NCBI RefSeq assembly: GCF_963576675.1
Contig: NC_088919.1
Span: 46,522,501-46,586,500 of the forward strand
Reading direction: 5' to 3'
Source of the DNA: Euphorbia lathyris
Lineage: Eukaryota > Streptophyta > Magnoliopsida > Malpighiales > Euphorbiaceae
Length of the DNA: 64,000 bases
In this document: piece by piece, positions 10,295 through 22,523 of the stretch
Position numbering within the stretch: position 1 is the first letter of the stretch
Layout of the letters: each line of letters opens with the position of its first letter
Position numbers and translations under genes: made by a program
The notes under the pieces: generated by a model
What the model saw: the letters and a program-made list of their open reading frames with translations, nothing else
What the model was told of the DNA's origin: nothing
Database searches by the model: none

Positions 10295-13200
10295 ACATAC
10301 GAAGACATGCCAGGAATTGATCAATCAATCGTAACCCACCGTATTCCAACATACCCCGACGCGAAGCCTGTGAAGCAGAAACTCCGACGCATGAGACCGG
10401 AATGGGCAGATAAGATCAGAGAGGAAGTAAAGAAGCAGTTAGAAGCAGGGTTCATCGAAGTAATCGACTATCCCCCTTGGGTCGCAAATGTAGTGCCCAT
10501 CACAAAGAAGGACGGCAAAGTGAGAATGTGCGTCGATTATAGAGATCTTAACAAGGCGTGCCCCAAAGATGAATTCGCGTTGCCTCATATTGACGTGTTG
10601 ATCGACAGTGCAGCATCGAGCGTCTTACACACAAATTTAGACGGTTTCATGGGCTACATGCAAGTTCAGATGGCCGAAAAGCACAAAGCCAAAACCTCGT
10701 TCACAACGGAGTGGGGAACGTACTGCTATAGGGTGATGCCGTTTGGTTTGAAAAATGCCGGGGCAACTTACCAGCGAATGGCTACAGCACTGTTCCATGA
10801 TATGATACATAAGGAAGTAGAAGTTTATGTGGATGACATGATGGTCAAGTCGGAGACAAGAGAGGGGCATTTCGCTGCACTCGAGAAGTTTTTGGCCCGA
10901 ATTGCCGAATTCAAGCTGAGGTTGAACCCGAAGAAGTGCTTCTTTGGCGTTTCATCGGGGAAAATCTTAGGCTATGTGATCAGTAACAAGGGAATCGAGG
11001 TAGATCCCGACAAAGTGAAGGCCATATGGGAAATGCCGGCACCAAAGAATGAGAAAGAAGTGAGAGGATTTCTGGGACAGGTTCAGTATATCAGTCGGTT
11101 CATAGCACGACTCACTGCGATCTGCGAGCCGATCTTTAAGCTGCTACAGAAAGATCAACCCACGGTTTGGAATGATAAGTGCCAGCAAGCATTAGAGAGT
11201 GTTCGGAACTATTTGTCTAATCCGCCAGTTCTGAGACCGCCTAAACTGGGAAAACCGCTTCTCCTCTATGTGGCGATCGAGGAGCGATCTATAGGGGCAA
11301 TGTTGGCCCAAGAAGGAGACACCGGTGTGGAGCACGTGGTATATTATCTGAGTAAGAAGTTCCTGGAGTACGAACTTAAGTATAACATGATCGAAAAGAC
11401 GTGTGTGGCAGTAGTATGGCTAACAAAGAAACTACGGCACTATTTTCAATCGTATAAAGTGATCATTATCTCCCGGATGGATCCCGTGAAGTATCTGTAC
11501 CAAACTTCGTCTCTAACAGGGAAGCTAGCCCGATGGTTATTGCTTTTGTCCGAGTTTGATATTGAATATGTAACGAAGAAGGTTATCAAGGGGAGGGCCG
11601 TAGCAGAATTACTGGCCAACCAACCTCTGAACGCAGAAGAGAAAGAGATAAACTATGATTTCCCCGATGAGCACTTGAACGCAATAGAAGTCATACCATG
11701 GAAAATGTTCTTCGATGGAGCAGTTAATTCGAATGGAGCCGGAGTAGGGGTGCTACTTATCTCACCAGAAGGAGAAAGGATCCCAATGGCAAAGAAGCTA
11801 TCCTTCCCTCTCACCAATAATATGGCCGAATATGAACGTGCATCTACGGTTTGGAGTCATTAGCAGCACTGGGAGCATCATATGTTGAAATCTGGGGCGA
11901 CTCAAAGCTGATCATCGAGCAGGCACAAGGAAACTGGGAAGTGAGGGAAGAAAGATTACATCCATACCTAGACCAGCTAGAAGGGTTGGCACTAAGATTC
12001 AGCGAATGTCGTTTTTATCACATTCCTCGAGCACAGAACCAGGCAGCGGATGCTTTGGCCACTTTGGTGTCAGTTTGGGACAACCCTCGGAACCTTGCCT
12101 CGAAGCCTTTGGTATTGAAGAGGTCTCACAAACCGTGCTACGAAGACGTAATGCTATTAGGGGCAGATGAAAAGCCGTGGTATTTCGATATCGTAAACTT
12201 CATGAAGAGTGGAACATACCCGGCAGAATCGGAACCTAGGGATCAGGCCGTGATTAGAAGGTTAGCACAGCAGTTCATCATCCACAACGACTTGCTTTAC
12301 AAAAGGCACACCGATGGTTTACAATTGAGGTGCTTGGATGCGGGAGAAGCCCGTGAGGCAATGGAGTCAGTACACTCAGGAATTTGTGGAGCCCATATGG
12401 GAGGGGCGGTATTGGCAAAAAAAATCATAAGGCAAGGCTTCTATTGGCTCACCATGGAAAGAGATTGTAACGAATATGCGAAGAAATGCCATGATTGTCA
12501 AATCCACGGAGATTATAATCATTTACCAACTATGGAACTGCACGTGTTAGCACCCATTTGGCCGCTTGCGGCTTGGGGCATTGATATTATCGGAGAGGTG
12601 AGGCCTAATGCTTCGAACGGGCACATATTCATTGCAGTCGCTATTGATTATTTCACCAAGTGGGTGGAGGCAGAATCATTTAGCAAGTTGGGGTCTAAAC
12701 AGATGAGGAAGTTCATTGAAAAGCACTTGATCACCAGGTTTGGGGTGCCCCATCATATGATCACGGATAATGGGGCCAGTTTCAAGGAGAAGTGAAAAGT
12801 CTATTCCAAGAGTACGGTATTGAACATCATAGGTCCTCTCCGTATCGTCCGCAAGCTAATGGCGCAGTAGAGGCAGCTAATAAGAACCTTAAAAGGATTC
12901 TCGTAAAGACAGTAGAATCGCATCGGAACTGGCACGAACAGCTTCCGCTCGCTTTATGGGCTTATCGCACGACAGTTAGAACGTCAACTGGGGCAACACC
13001 GTTCTCCTTGGTATACGGTGCAGAAGCAGTTCTCCCGATTGAGGTTGAAAAGCGATCATTGAGAATCGCAGTAGAAGCAGAGATTCCCGAGACGGAATGG
13101 GTGAAGAAGCGGTATGAACAGTTAGCATTGGTGGACGAGAAAAGGATGGAGGCCCTTTACCACGTGCAGTTATATCAGCGAAGGATGGCCCGGGCCTTCA

Positions 13201-13421
13201 ACAAAAAGGTCAAGGCCAGCCCTATCAAGGAAGGGGATATGGTGCTAAAACAGATCCGTGTGACGCACACCGACCCGAGGGGCAAGTTTAGGCCAAACTG
13301 GGAAGGGCCGTTCTTCGTGAAGAAGATACTAAGCAAAGGAGCGGTGAAATTAACTACTATGGACGGCATGGAGTTCTCCGAACCTACCAATCTGGATAGG
13401 CTTAAGAAATACTTTTCGTAA
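10295..13421 (+). pseudogene. Pol: RT, RNase H, archaeal-type RNase H, integrase (Tat element, frameshifted)
   Basis: Same frame as gag-protease after the TAG at 10292-10294. RT shows VRMCVDYRDLNKACPKDE, MPFGLKNAGATYQRM and the catalytic VYVDDMMVKS. RNase H 1 follows. The second, archaeal-type RNase H (MFFDGAVNSNGAGVG, NNMAEYE, WGDSKLIIEQ, FYHIPRAQNQAADALA) is a Tat hallmark. Integrase has an HHCC finger (KKCHDCQIH), DDE residues in GIDIIGEV, ITDNGASF and NGAVEAANK, and no chromodomain. A 1 bp deletion near 11837 inside RNase H 2 and another near 12788 just after ITDNGASF shift the frame. The frame then stays open to the stop at 13421. It cannot be translated as one protein as it stands. Confidence 0.9.
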
Positions 13422-13870
13422 AAAAAAAAAAAAAAAACGAAAGAAAATTCCCGATAGGTCGAAAACCCGCAAAGGGCGGCCTATGCAACAATAAGGGACA
13501 TCCCAATGAGTGAAAACCCGAAAGGGCACCCATTTGAAAATTCCGGGATAGAAAAAGGAGAGACGAAAAATCGCTGGGACTTGAAAACCGAAAAAGGCAG
13601 GTCCTGGTAACGGTAGTTATATCTTGAGCAATTACAAAAATAATGTATAAGAGGCTAAGTATTTCTGTTGTTTGTAAATAAATAAAGGCATGAATATATT
13701 GGAAGAGAATGATTGGAATCGTCATAATCTACTGAATGCATGGCAATACGAATCATGAGTTATACATTTCCTACTTTACTTTTCACAATAAAAAGCCTAC
13801 ATACTATCCACCCCACTCCCTATACATCAGCTATACATCGGGATAATCTACAAAGCTATACATGACGAGC
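13422..13870. other. Spacer between convergent pol and antisense PMD gene
   Basis: It opens with an A18 run (13422-13438) and contains purine-rich lines with recurring GAAAACCCG(C/A)AAAGG-type motifs. No ORF is supported. Transcripts from both strands should terminate here. Confidence 0.5.
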
Positions 13871-16768
13871 CTAATAAGGAGGGATATCCGAGTAGGCCTC
13901 AAAATCCCTCAGATGTGATGCCTGCTCCGCAGATAGGGCCTCCTCGGCGGCTCGAAGTCTCTCCTCAGCAATGCGCGCCCTCTCCTCAACAGCAAGGCGT
14001 CTGATAGTCTCCTCTCGCACCCTCTCCTCAATAGCAAGGCGTCCCGCAGTCTCTCTCCACATCACCTCTGACCAGTGGTCGTTCCTCTCCCGATAAACTT
14101 GGCCAACCCTGGCATCGGACTCCTGCACCGACTCGCTCCGTCTCCACTCATGTGTGTGAATATCACTCTGAAAAGAAAAAAAAAAGAAATATGAAAAAAA
14201 AGAAATACTGGCAAAAATAAAAAATCATACATACATATATGCATACATCCCACTACACTAAAATAAAGTAATAATACATACCAGATGGTCAGCGCAGTGC
14301 AAGCTGAGTCGATCTCGGAGGTAACCGGACAGCCCCACATAATCGGTGCAAGTCTCTCTCGAGGTCTGGGAAGCGTCTGAGGGGTCAAACGGTACCCTCA
14401 ATGTAAAGACCGGAGGAGCCATCTCGACACCGGCATAGGCTACCCCGGACTCGTCATAACAAATAGTCGCGAAATCCCTCCCAAAATCCGGGACGGGTAC
14501 ACCCAAAGGGGACCTCTCCGGTCGGGCGGTGCTGGAGGACTCGCCCACATAATATGGCGGCTCACTCGCAGACATCTGAGCTCGGGCGTCGTCGAAGAAG
14601 TCTGACAGATGAGCACTCCTCCAGGAACCCTCCTGCAAATAGAGACACAATAAATACCACTAACTATCTCTTAAATAAAAGGTAAATAGGCCGAATCACT
14701 CACCGGGACCTCCTCCCGACCAAAGACTGCAGCGACAGCCTCCCGCGAAAACACGTCTACCACAGGGTCCACCTCCATCGCAGCCGCTGGGGCATCCCTC
14801 ACACTCAACAAGGTCGATAGGTAAGGAGCACGGCCCCCGGCATGAACCCACACATCTCTACCAACAAAGCGGCGGGTCAAATCTTGACGAATGACCGATA
14901 AGGGCATAGTCCGCACCGCAAACATAGAGACAGGAATCTCGCCCGGAGACCAGTGCGAGGCCCTAACCCCGGTGATGCCCCGGTCACCCAAATACCAGGC
15001 CCGCACGCAAGGGCCGGTAAGCACACTCTGCTGCTCCTGGATCAGGGTAACATACGCGTAATCGGGACCGAAGTCAAGGTCGTCCCACCTGAATTTAATC
15101 TAAAAACACAAAGAAAAGTCAGGTTTGATCAAACAAGAATCTAGCACGACTAGAATATATTTACCTGTCCCAAAGTCCGCGAATCAATCCAATCCAAGAG
15201 CTGCGCCACCGTCGGCCTCTCCTCGGCACCTAAATCGAACTCTCTCCATCGAGCCATGAGTGGGGGCTTCGGCACCCGTGGCCTGCGCCGATGCTCGCTA
15301 GGAAGAATCCGCCTCTCGTAGGCCCAAACCTGCTCGTGAAAACAAAGGTTACGAACAGAAAGCGCGAAGAAGATAAAAAGGGCAAGTCAAGGATGCACCA
15401 CGTACCAGAAGAGCAAATGTGTAGCCGCCGAAATCCTTGCGCTTCCGGCAAGTCAAATCCAAAAACTTGTACAGAAAAGCTAGACCCGCTCCCGCCCAAT
15501 CATAGGACGCCACCGCATCCATATCGCTGAAAGCCTGAATGAGACCTGCATGAATCGTTCCGCTTTTGGTGCGGAAGATCGTCTCGCTCAAAGCATATAT
15601 CAGGAAGCTGCGGACGGTCAAATCGGTGTCGTCGGTCCCGCAAAAGTCCCTACGACTCAAGAGCCCCGATGTAGTGATGAACTCCGCCGGGGTGGATTTG
15701 GTGCCTGGATAAACTCCCGGCCCAATCAAAGCAGCCAATCTAGCACGGTCAACTCACGGGCGCATCACATCAAAGGAAAGGAGAACCAGAGTGCTACTCC
15801 CCCGGAGCCCAGTCAATAAAGAGAAATCTCTGGGCGAGATGGTCATCTCCCCGAAGGAAAGGTGGAAGGTGTGGGTCGAGTCTACCCATCTCTCGCATAA
15901 GGCTCGTAGGCCAAAGCGGTCGCACACCCCGTTGGCGCGGGGCAGCGCCAAAATAAAGGGCTCAAAGCCCAGCTCTCGCACACGGGTTCTCGCCGCGGTG
16001 CCTAGCATAGAGTACCACGTGTGAATATCCGCTGTAGTCCCGGAAATACCGATAAACTGGAAAGAACGGAACAGGTAAGTTTAAAGGTTGTTCCTAGGCT
16101 TGCATCTGATGAAAGCACGTTAATCTAGTTGTTCTTTCGGCCAAATTTAACCTAGAGACATCTTGTCAATTTAGACCGTCATTGTGTGAAATCTCTACCT
16201 TGGGGTTGTATGCATGGGATTTGATTAATTCATTATTCATTGGCCTATTCGCGTACATTAGTCAAGTTTTTACTATTCACGTGCATTAGTCAAGTTTTTA
16301 CTATTCATGTGCATTAGTCAAGTTTTTACTATTCACGTACATTAGTCAAGATTTTTACTATCCACGTGCACTATTCACGTTTTTTCTATTCACGTGTACT
16401 ATTCACGTTTTCACTATTCACGTTTGTTCTTACTATTGGCATGCATCGTTTGTAGTTTTACTATTCACATGCATATAGTTCGCATCCTTCCAAAAAGACA
16501 AATAAAGTGTTACTTGCAAGCAAAGAGATTCATGTTTTCTAACTAAGGTCTTCTAAGGCAACCTAGAGGTTAGCATGCAAATCATATTCAAAGTAGGGAT
16601 ACTAAAGCCTAAAAATTTAGTCAAGAGACGAGGAAGTAAGAAAGTACTTACCTGGTTACAGCGGGTCCGGCTCAGATGTGTTGCGGGGTCCTGAAAAGGG
16701 TCCACTGTAGTAAGGTTCACGAAACCCGCTTCCATGCCCTTCGTTCCATCATATTGGTCCAAATCCAT
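13871..16768 (-). pseudogene. Antisense plant mobile domain (PMD, aminotransferase-like) gene carried by the Tat element
   Basis: A six-exon model on the minus strand: 16768-16652, 16056-15406, 15329-15165, 15099-14704, 14632-14282 and 14167-13871. All five introns are GT-AG and phase 0. The product would be about 658 codons. It starts MDLDQYDGTKGMEAG; exon 2 carries the PMD signature (LCERWVDSTHTFHLSFGEM, ISPRDFSLLTGLRG). Exon 3 has VWAYERR and the WREFDLG region, exon 4 a FRWDDLDFG motif. The last exon is a Glu/Arg-rich coiled coil (RLAIEERVREETIRRLA). Exon 2 has one in-frame TGA at 15754-15756, so this copy is disrupted unless read through. PMD proteins (Arabidopsis MAIN/MAIL family) act in silencing and growth; retrotransposon-borne versions are known. 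It lies entirely inside the element, antisense to pol. Confidence 0.85.
16252..16440. repeat. 28 bp tandem repeat inside PMD intron 1
   Basis: Four units of about 28 bp (core TTAGTCAAGTTTTTACTATT) are followed by shortened units of CACGTnnACTATT. The repeat sits in intron 1 (16057-16651) of the antisense gene. Confidence 0.85.
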
Positions 16769-16846
16769 CCCGAGAACAATCCAAATCAAAAAGTTAGAGA
16801 GAGAGAGAAGAGAGAGAAGGTGTGGGGTTGAAATGAAACCCCACCA

Positions 16847-16857
16847 CCTTATATAGG
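16847..16857 (-). promoter_or_regulatory. TATA box of the antisense PMD gene
   Basis: On the minus strand CCTATATAAGG lies about 80 bases upstream of the PMD start codon (16768), followed by a CT-rich leader typical of plant 5' UTRs. This suggests the antisense gene has its own core promoter, independent of the LTR. Confidence 0.6.
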
Positions 16858-17210
16858 AAATGGGAATGGCATTTTCGTAGATAGTGAAAAAGGTACGATG
16901 TGACATAAAGGTAAAAAGTAAATAATCATTTACCAGGTGTACAGACCTCCGATTTGCAGTCCGTTTTAGCTTGCGCTTCTGCCAGACAGTGACCGATAAT
17001 ATCAAGATGAAACTCCAGACGATAGCCAATTTTTATAGAGCAGTGGCACCAGTCAAAATACAGACGACAGTCAACAGAAAAATGATTGTTAGTTGGAATC
17101 ATTCCGGACTAAAAAGACGTTCCTATCGAACCATTCAAACCTCCAAAATACTAGCTTCAGCGAGAAAATACAGACAACAGTGTTTTAAAAGAATTCAGAA
17201 TCATTAGAAA

Positions 17211-17703
17211 GAACCTCCACTTTTGAGCCATTTTTTACCCGCAGTCGTAGACTAGGGTTGCTTTTGAGCCATTTTACCCCGTTCGTGAACCGGGGTCGCT
17301 TTTGAGCCTTTCTTACCTGCGGTCGTGGACCAGGGTTGCTTTTGAGCCATTTTACCCCGGTTGTGAACCGGGGTTGCTTTTGAGCCATTTTTACCCGCGG
17401 TCGTGGACCAGGGTTGCTTTTGAGCCATTTTTACCCGCGGTCGTGGACCAGGGTTGCTTTTGAGCCATTTTTACCCGCGGTCATGGACCAGGGTTGCTTT
17501 TGAGCCATTTTACCCGCGGTCGTGGACCAGGGTTGCTTTTGAGCCACTCCCCCCCCCCCCGGTCGTAGACCAGGGTCACTTTTGAGCCATTTCCCCCCGG
17601 GTCGTGGACCAGGATCGTTTTTTAGCCATCTTACTCGCGGTCGAGCACCAAGGTTGCTTTTGAGCCATTTTTACCCACAGTCAACTTAGGCTAGGGTCCG
17701 TGA
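17211..17703. repeat. About 40 bp tandem repeat, 12 copies, upstream of the 3' LTR
   Basis: Twelve diverged units with core GCTTTTGAGCCATTTTTACC followed by CGCGGTCGTGGACCAGGGTT. One unit has a run of C in place of the ACCCGCGG segment. Tandem repeats between the last gene and the 3' LTR are a known Tat/Ogre trait, and such arrays have seeded plant satellites. Confidence 0.92.
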
Positions 17704-17892
17704 GAAGAACATCCGCCGGCGGCCGATTCAAAGGCAAGGACAGAAAGGATCGAGAACGACGCCGAAACGCGCAGCGTAAAGGTCAGGTATTCTTCCTCCT
17801 ACTCTTTACGTGTCTCTTACTTTTATATGTTTTACATTGCATGTGTTGCGTTAGCAAAAAACGTTTTCGAAACACACACATCACGGTCAAAA

Positions 17893-17909
17893 TAGAAAAG
17901 TAGGGGCAA
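17893..17909 (+). other. Polypurine tract of the Tat element
   Basis: TAGAAAAGTAGGGGCA lies just before the 3' LTR start at 17911, matching the expected plus-strand primer position. Confidence 0.7.
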
Positions 17910-17910
17910 C

Positions 17911-20663
17911 TATAGACACCGAGTCGGAGGACCTGTGACGAAAACCTTTAACAAAGCGGTCGAAGCGGTTGGTTCCGGAAAAATTTTGAAAGAGAAAAAC
18001 GTATAATAATAAAACGGTGAGTCAACGAGAATCGCGATCGTTGAGTGAACGGCTCGTGGACGCTCCGCGACGTAGAGCGTGCGCCTAGCGGCAGCCGACG
18101 TGTGTCCGACGACAGTCGGACGCACGTCCGACAGCGCAAGGCGTGCGCTCGGCGTCCATGGGACGCCCGACGGCCGTCGGGCACGCACCCCCGACAGCCG
18201 TTGGGCGAGCGCCCGACGGCCGCTGGGCAGGCGCCTAACGACGTTGGGCGGACGCCCAACTCTGTTGGGCGTTCGCCCAACAATGTTGGGCGTTCGCCCA
18301 ACAAAAGTTGGGCGTTCGCCCAACATAGGTTGGGTGTTCGCCCAACCAGGGTGGGCGATCGCCCAACCCCCTTTGGGCGACGCCCAATTTTACTCGGGCG
18401 TCGCCCAAAGTTCCGGGGATCCGTTTGCCTATATAAGGCACGGATCCCCATGCATTTTGAGGGGAGGAGGACTTTTTGGGAGGAGCTTCTCACTCTAAAC
18501 ATTTTTAGAGAGAGAAAATCTTTTTTTTGGGAAAAAACATTTTTTTTCCTAAAAATTCCAAATTTCCTAAAAGTTAAAATTTTACCAAAAACACAAAAAC
18601 ACCGGAAAGGCACGATTCGTGGAATCAACCGACTTCAACCGTCAATACCGAACTTGAGGTATTATCCGAGGACTAGACTCGTTTTATTTATTTCATTTAT
18701 TTTATTTTCTTTATTTATTTTTATGTTATAATTTTATTTATTTAGTTATTCATTTATTTATCACGTTTTATTTAAATTCTTCGTATTTATTTATTTTTAT
18801 CCCGTGTTAAATAAAAATTCGGTTTTGTTTTAAAATGAAAAACCTCGTTTTAATATCCCAATACGAACCGTGATCCGATTAAAAGGTAGTTCGGGTATTA
18901 AAAACGTTGTAATTATAAGTTTTGAAAAGATATTTCCGAATAACGTTTTAAAATAAAAACGTCGTTTTAGGAAACTCCGTTATAGACTATGATCCATTTT
19001 TGGTAGTTCGGAGATCCAAAACGATTGAATTAGATTTAATTTAAAGCTTTTGGACGAATCTGGAAAGTTTTGGAGTGCTGCTGTAATTCTACCTTTTCTG
19101 TCACTAACAGCAGATTGGCGACGGATTTTCCGTCGGTAATCTGCTGGAAACCGAAAATCACCATTTTTACCATCCTTTCCCCACTTTTTGACATTTCTAC
19201 TTGTATATATATGTATATTATTGTGTAATATGTTTATAAAAATTATTTTTTAATCCTATAACTATTTATTATGTACTATATATTATTTATTTCATGTTGA
19301 AATTTAATTCGTTTGGATTTAATGTTATAAAGTAGTATATGGGTATATATATAGTTTTTTGGCATTTGAATTATATTAGCTATCATAGGGTAAAACTATT
19401 TTAGATATTAAATGTTATTCCTCCCATTTATGAACTTGGTTCATTAATTTTACATGTTTTGAATTAGAATAAAAAGGTATTATACTTAGTATTCGTTTTC
19501 ACTTTCTTTGTTATATCATATCATATCTCTTACTTATTTTCATCTATAGATATATCCCTATTTTTGGATAAAACTATGTATATATGTATTTCTATTTTAT
19601 TCTTGTATATATGTATATATTCCAAATGGACTTTACTTGGTGAATTTTGGTTTAATTGGTTCATTAGTGTAATTATGCTCAAGTAATGGCTAATTGAGTG
19701 AAAAAGGGGAAAATAAACCACAAAAAAGAGAATTTAATTTGTTTATTTAAACTTAATTTTTAGAGGTTTCTAATGTAAATAAAACTTTTTCTTGTCCTTT
19801 TTTAAACCATTTCCAAAACATCACGTGTTGAAACCTTAATCCGTTCCAACGACGGATTAAGCGAATCTTGTAATTAAAATCGTTTTCATTGTGAATAATA
19901 GAGTTTTGAATTGTTTTCTTAAATGATTTGTACAAAATAAATTGACTTGTATGCCTAACCATGTTTTCGGGTTAAAATTCTTTATTCCACGTCTTCAAAC
20001 GCTTGAGTCGTTCCAACGGCGATTCGAGTGAATGTCATTAACGGGGTTTTGAAACGTACCTAAATCGTTCCAACGGCGATTAAGGTACGAACCATGTAAA
20101 TAAACTCATTTTTGGAAAGTGAGTTTGGTTTAGAGTTAGTGTGTAATACGAAGCATAAATCACATTGTAAACAAATCAATTCTTTCTTCTCCCCCCTCTC
20201 TCTCCTATGTATTTGGAACTGATGTAAATGGGTGATTCTTTACCAAAGTGGCTTTTCAATAATATATGCTCCAAACGGTTTTCAAAACGAGAAAGAAAAG
20301 GTTTCAAATGAATTTTAAACTTAAAGAAATATGCGATTAGTCCGTTATCGCCTAACACGCTGAGTAGGAGGCCGGTGGTTCATAACCGGGCGATGTCGGG
20401 GTGCCTAGTAGCCTTTCTCCGGAAAGGAGATAGCCTTCTCGGCTCGTACCTAAGTTTCCCGAACCCTCACCGGTCTCCCACAAGGGATCGGTGTTCATTT
20501 TCCCATTCGTGGGTGGCGACTCTTCCATACTCCGAGCTCCGGTCCTGCCGAGCAGCTTGATTCCACGATTGGTTGCTTTCGGTGCCAATCACCGCTTACA
20601 TCGCCATGAGGTGTCCACCCCCCGGTCCGCCCGGGAGATTAGGCCGCGGCACCTCGTCTAACA
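17911..20663 (+). repeat. 3' LTR of the Tat/Ogre-like element
   Basis: A 2753 bp repeat of 1322-4099. It starts TATAGACACC, so the canonical TG has mutated to TA, and ends TAACA. It differs by about 27 substitutions, one unit of the U3 palindrome array and a single-base indel. The TSD GGGTG follows at 20664-20668. Confidence 0.95.
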
Positions 20664-20668
20664 GGGTG

Positions 20669-22517
20669 CAAAGGTTTCACCGTAGTCAATACCCTCTTGC
20701 TGACTATAGCCTTGGGCAACAAGTCGGGCTTTATTTTTAACTACGTTGCCTTGTTCATCCAATTTATTTCTAAACACCCATTTAGTTCCTATTGTCTTTT
20801 GATTCCTAGGTTTAGGTACTAAATCCCATACCTCATTTCTTGTGAATTGATCAAGTTCTTCTTGCATGGCGTTGATCCAATATTCATCGTGCTTATTATC
20901 AGCAAAATTCTTTGGCTCATGCATTGAGACGAAGGCGACATTGCTGAGGAACTTCTTAAGCTGATCTCTTATCATCAACTTGTTATCAGCAGCATCAAGA
21001 ATGGACTTTTCCGAATGTCCTCTTGGAATTTTTATTTCTTTGGGCAATGTTGAGTTATCTAGAACATGTGTTTCTACAATCTCTGCAGGAATAGATTGGT
21101 CAGCAAAGGTTATTTCAATTTCTTGCTTACCTTTGGTCAGCCCTTGTATTGATGACTCAGAGGCTCTATTTTGGTCAGCGGAAGCTGAGCTTGGTTCATC
21201 TTCTTCGAGCTGAGTTGACTTTCCTGCAGGGTCAGCTTCATCGAACTCAATATGGACAGACTCTTCTACAACTTGAGTTCGTTTATTATAGACTTTATAT
21301 GCTTTACTGTTTGTTGAGTACCCTAAAAAGATCGCTTCGTCAACTTTAGCATCAAATTTTGCGAGATTATCCTTCGTATTGAGTATAAAACATTTACACC
21401 CAAAGGCACGAAAGTAGCCGATGTTGGGATTTCGTCCTTTCCAAAGTTCATATGGGGTTTTCTTAAGAATAGGTCTAACTAAAGCCCTATTGAGAATGTA
21501 GCATGCTGTGTGGACAGCTTCACCCCAGAAATACCTTGGAAGCCTATTTTCACTCAGCATTGTTCTAGCTATTTCGACAATTGTTCTGTTCTTCCTTTCA
21601 ACAACCCCATTTTGTTGAGGTGTTCTAGGAGCAGAGAAATTGTGGTCAATGCCACTGGTTTCACAGAATTCATCAAACTGTTGGTTTTTGAATTCTCCAC
21701 CATTGTCACTCCTAATATGAGCTACTCTTAGGTCTTTGTCATTTTCTAGCTTTTTGATCAATGTTGTAAACATCTCAAATGTTTCATCCTTACTACTCAG
21801 CAAGATGATCCAAGTGTACCGAGAGAAATCATCTACAATGACTAAGGAAAATTTCTTACCTCCCAAACTGAGTGGCTGGACAGGTCCGAAAAGATCCAAG
21901 TGTAGTAATTCCAATGGTCTCTTGGTTGAGACAATATTTTTACTGTGAAATGATTTCTTGGTTTGTTTACCTTGCTGACAAGCATTGCATAGTTGTTCTT
22001 TTTCAAATTTTAATTTAGGCAGCCCCTCAACTAATTGCTTTCTTGCTAATTTGGCTAGGAGGTCCATGCTTACATGACCAAGTCTCCTATGCCATAGCCA
22101 GGAGTTGTCCTCCTTTGACACTAAGCATATACTTTTTGAAAATTGTTTTTCCAAACTCAACATGTACACATTGTCAACACGAGGGGCAGTTAAAATCAAA
22201 TTGTTTGTTTTACCCTCGAGTATCTGACACTTAGTGGAATCAAATATAACCTGTCTACCGCTGTCACAGAGTTGAGCTACGCTCAATAGGTTATACTTGA
22301 GACCTTTAACTAAGAAGACTGACTCAATAATGGGGTTACCTCCGATAGTACCTGACCCTACTATCTTACCCTTCTTATTGTCTCCAAAGCTTACATTACC
22401 ACCTCGTTTAAGCTCTAGTGTGATGAACTGAGTTTCATCACCAGTCATGTGCCTTGAGCATGCGCTGTCAATATACCAAAGCTTTGACTTCTCCACGCAC
22501 CTCAGGCTCACTTGCAT
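20669..22517 (-). pseudogene. Copia protease, integrase and N-terminal RT
   Basis: The minus-strand frame starts after a TAA that separates it from gag in the same frame. Protease has YIDSACSRHMTG, where Ty1/copia usually has DSG or DSA. The integrase zinc finger is LWHRRLGHVSMD ... CNACQQGKQTKKSF. Catalytic residues sit in LHLDLFGPV, HIRSDNGGEFKN and QQNGVVERKNRT. RT begins at TIGTKWVFRNKLDEQGN and stops at GIDYGETFAP, where the Tat element entered; the remainder lies at 42-1316. A gag stop followed by pol fits the SIRE arrangement, in which readthrough has been proposed. Confidence 0.92.
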
Positions 22518-22523
22518 TTTGAA

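Larger units (their letters stand above)
1322..20663 (+). mobile_element. Ty3/gypsy Tat-lineage (Ogre-like) retrotransposon, 19.3 kb, inserted in copia RT
   Basis: It is bounded by 2.78 and 2.75 kb LTRs and a 5 bp TSD. In order it holds a primer site, a 1.9 kb leader, a long gag-protease ORF, RT, RNase H, a second (archaeal-type) RNase H, integrase without chromodomain, an antisense intron-containing plant-mobile-domain gene, a 12-copy tandem repeat, a polypurine tract and the 3' LTR. Size, dual RNase H, 3' tandem repeats and an antisense extra gene are features known from the Tat/Ogre group. One nonsense codon and two frameshifts in gag-pol make this copy non-autonomous. The LTRs differ by about 27 substitutions by eye plus repeat-unit changes, roughly 1%, so the insertion is fairly recent. 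Confidence 0.93.

Noticed and set aside
16553..17029. Single 158-codon ORF read as a separate gene
   Set aside because: Only its middle (from 16768 to 16652) is used, as exon 1 of the PMD gene. The rest is promoter and intron sequence.
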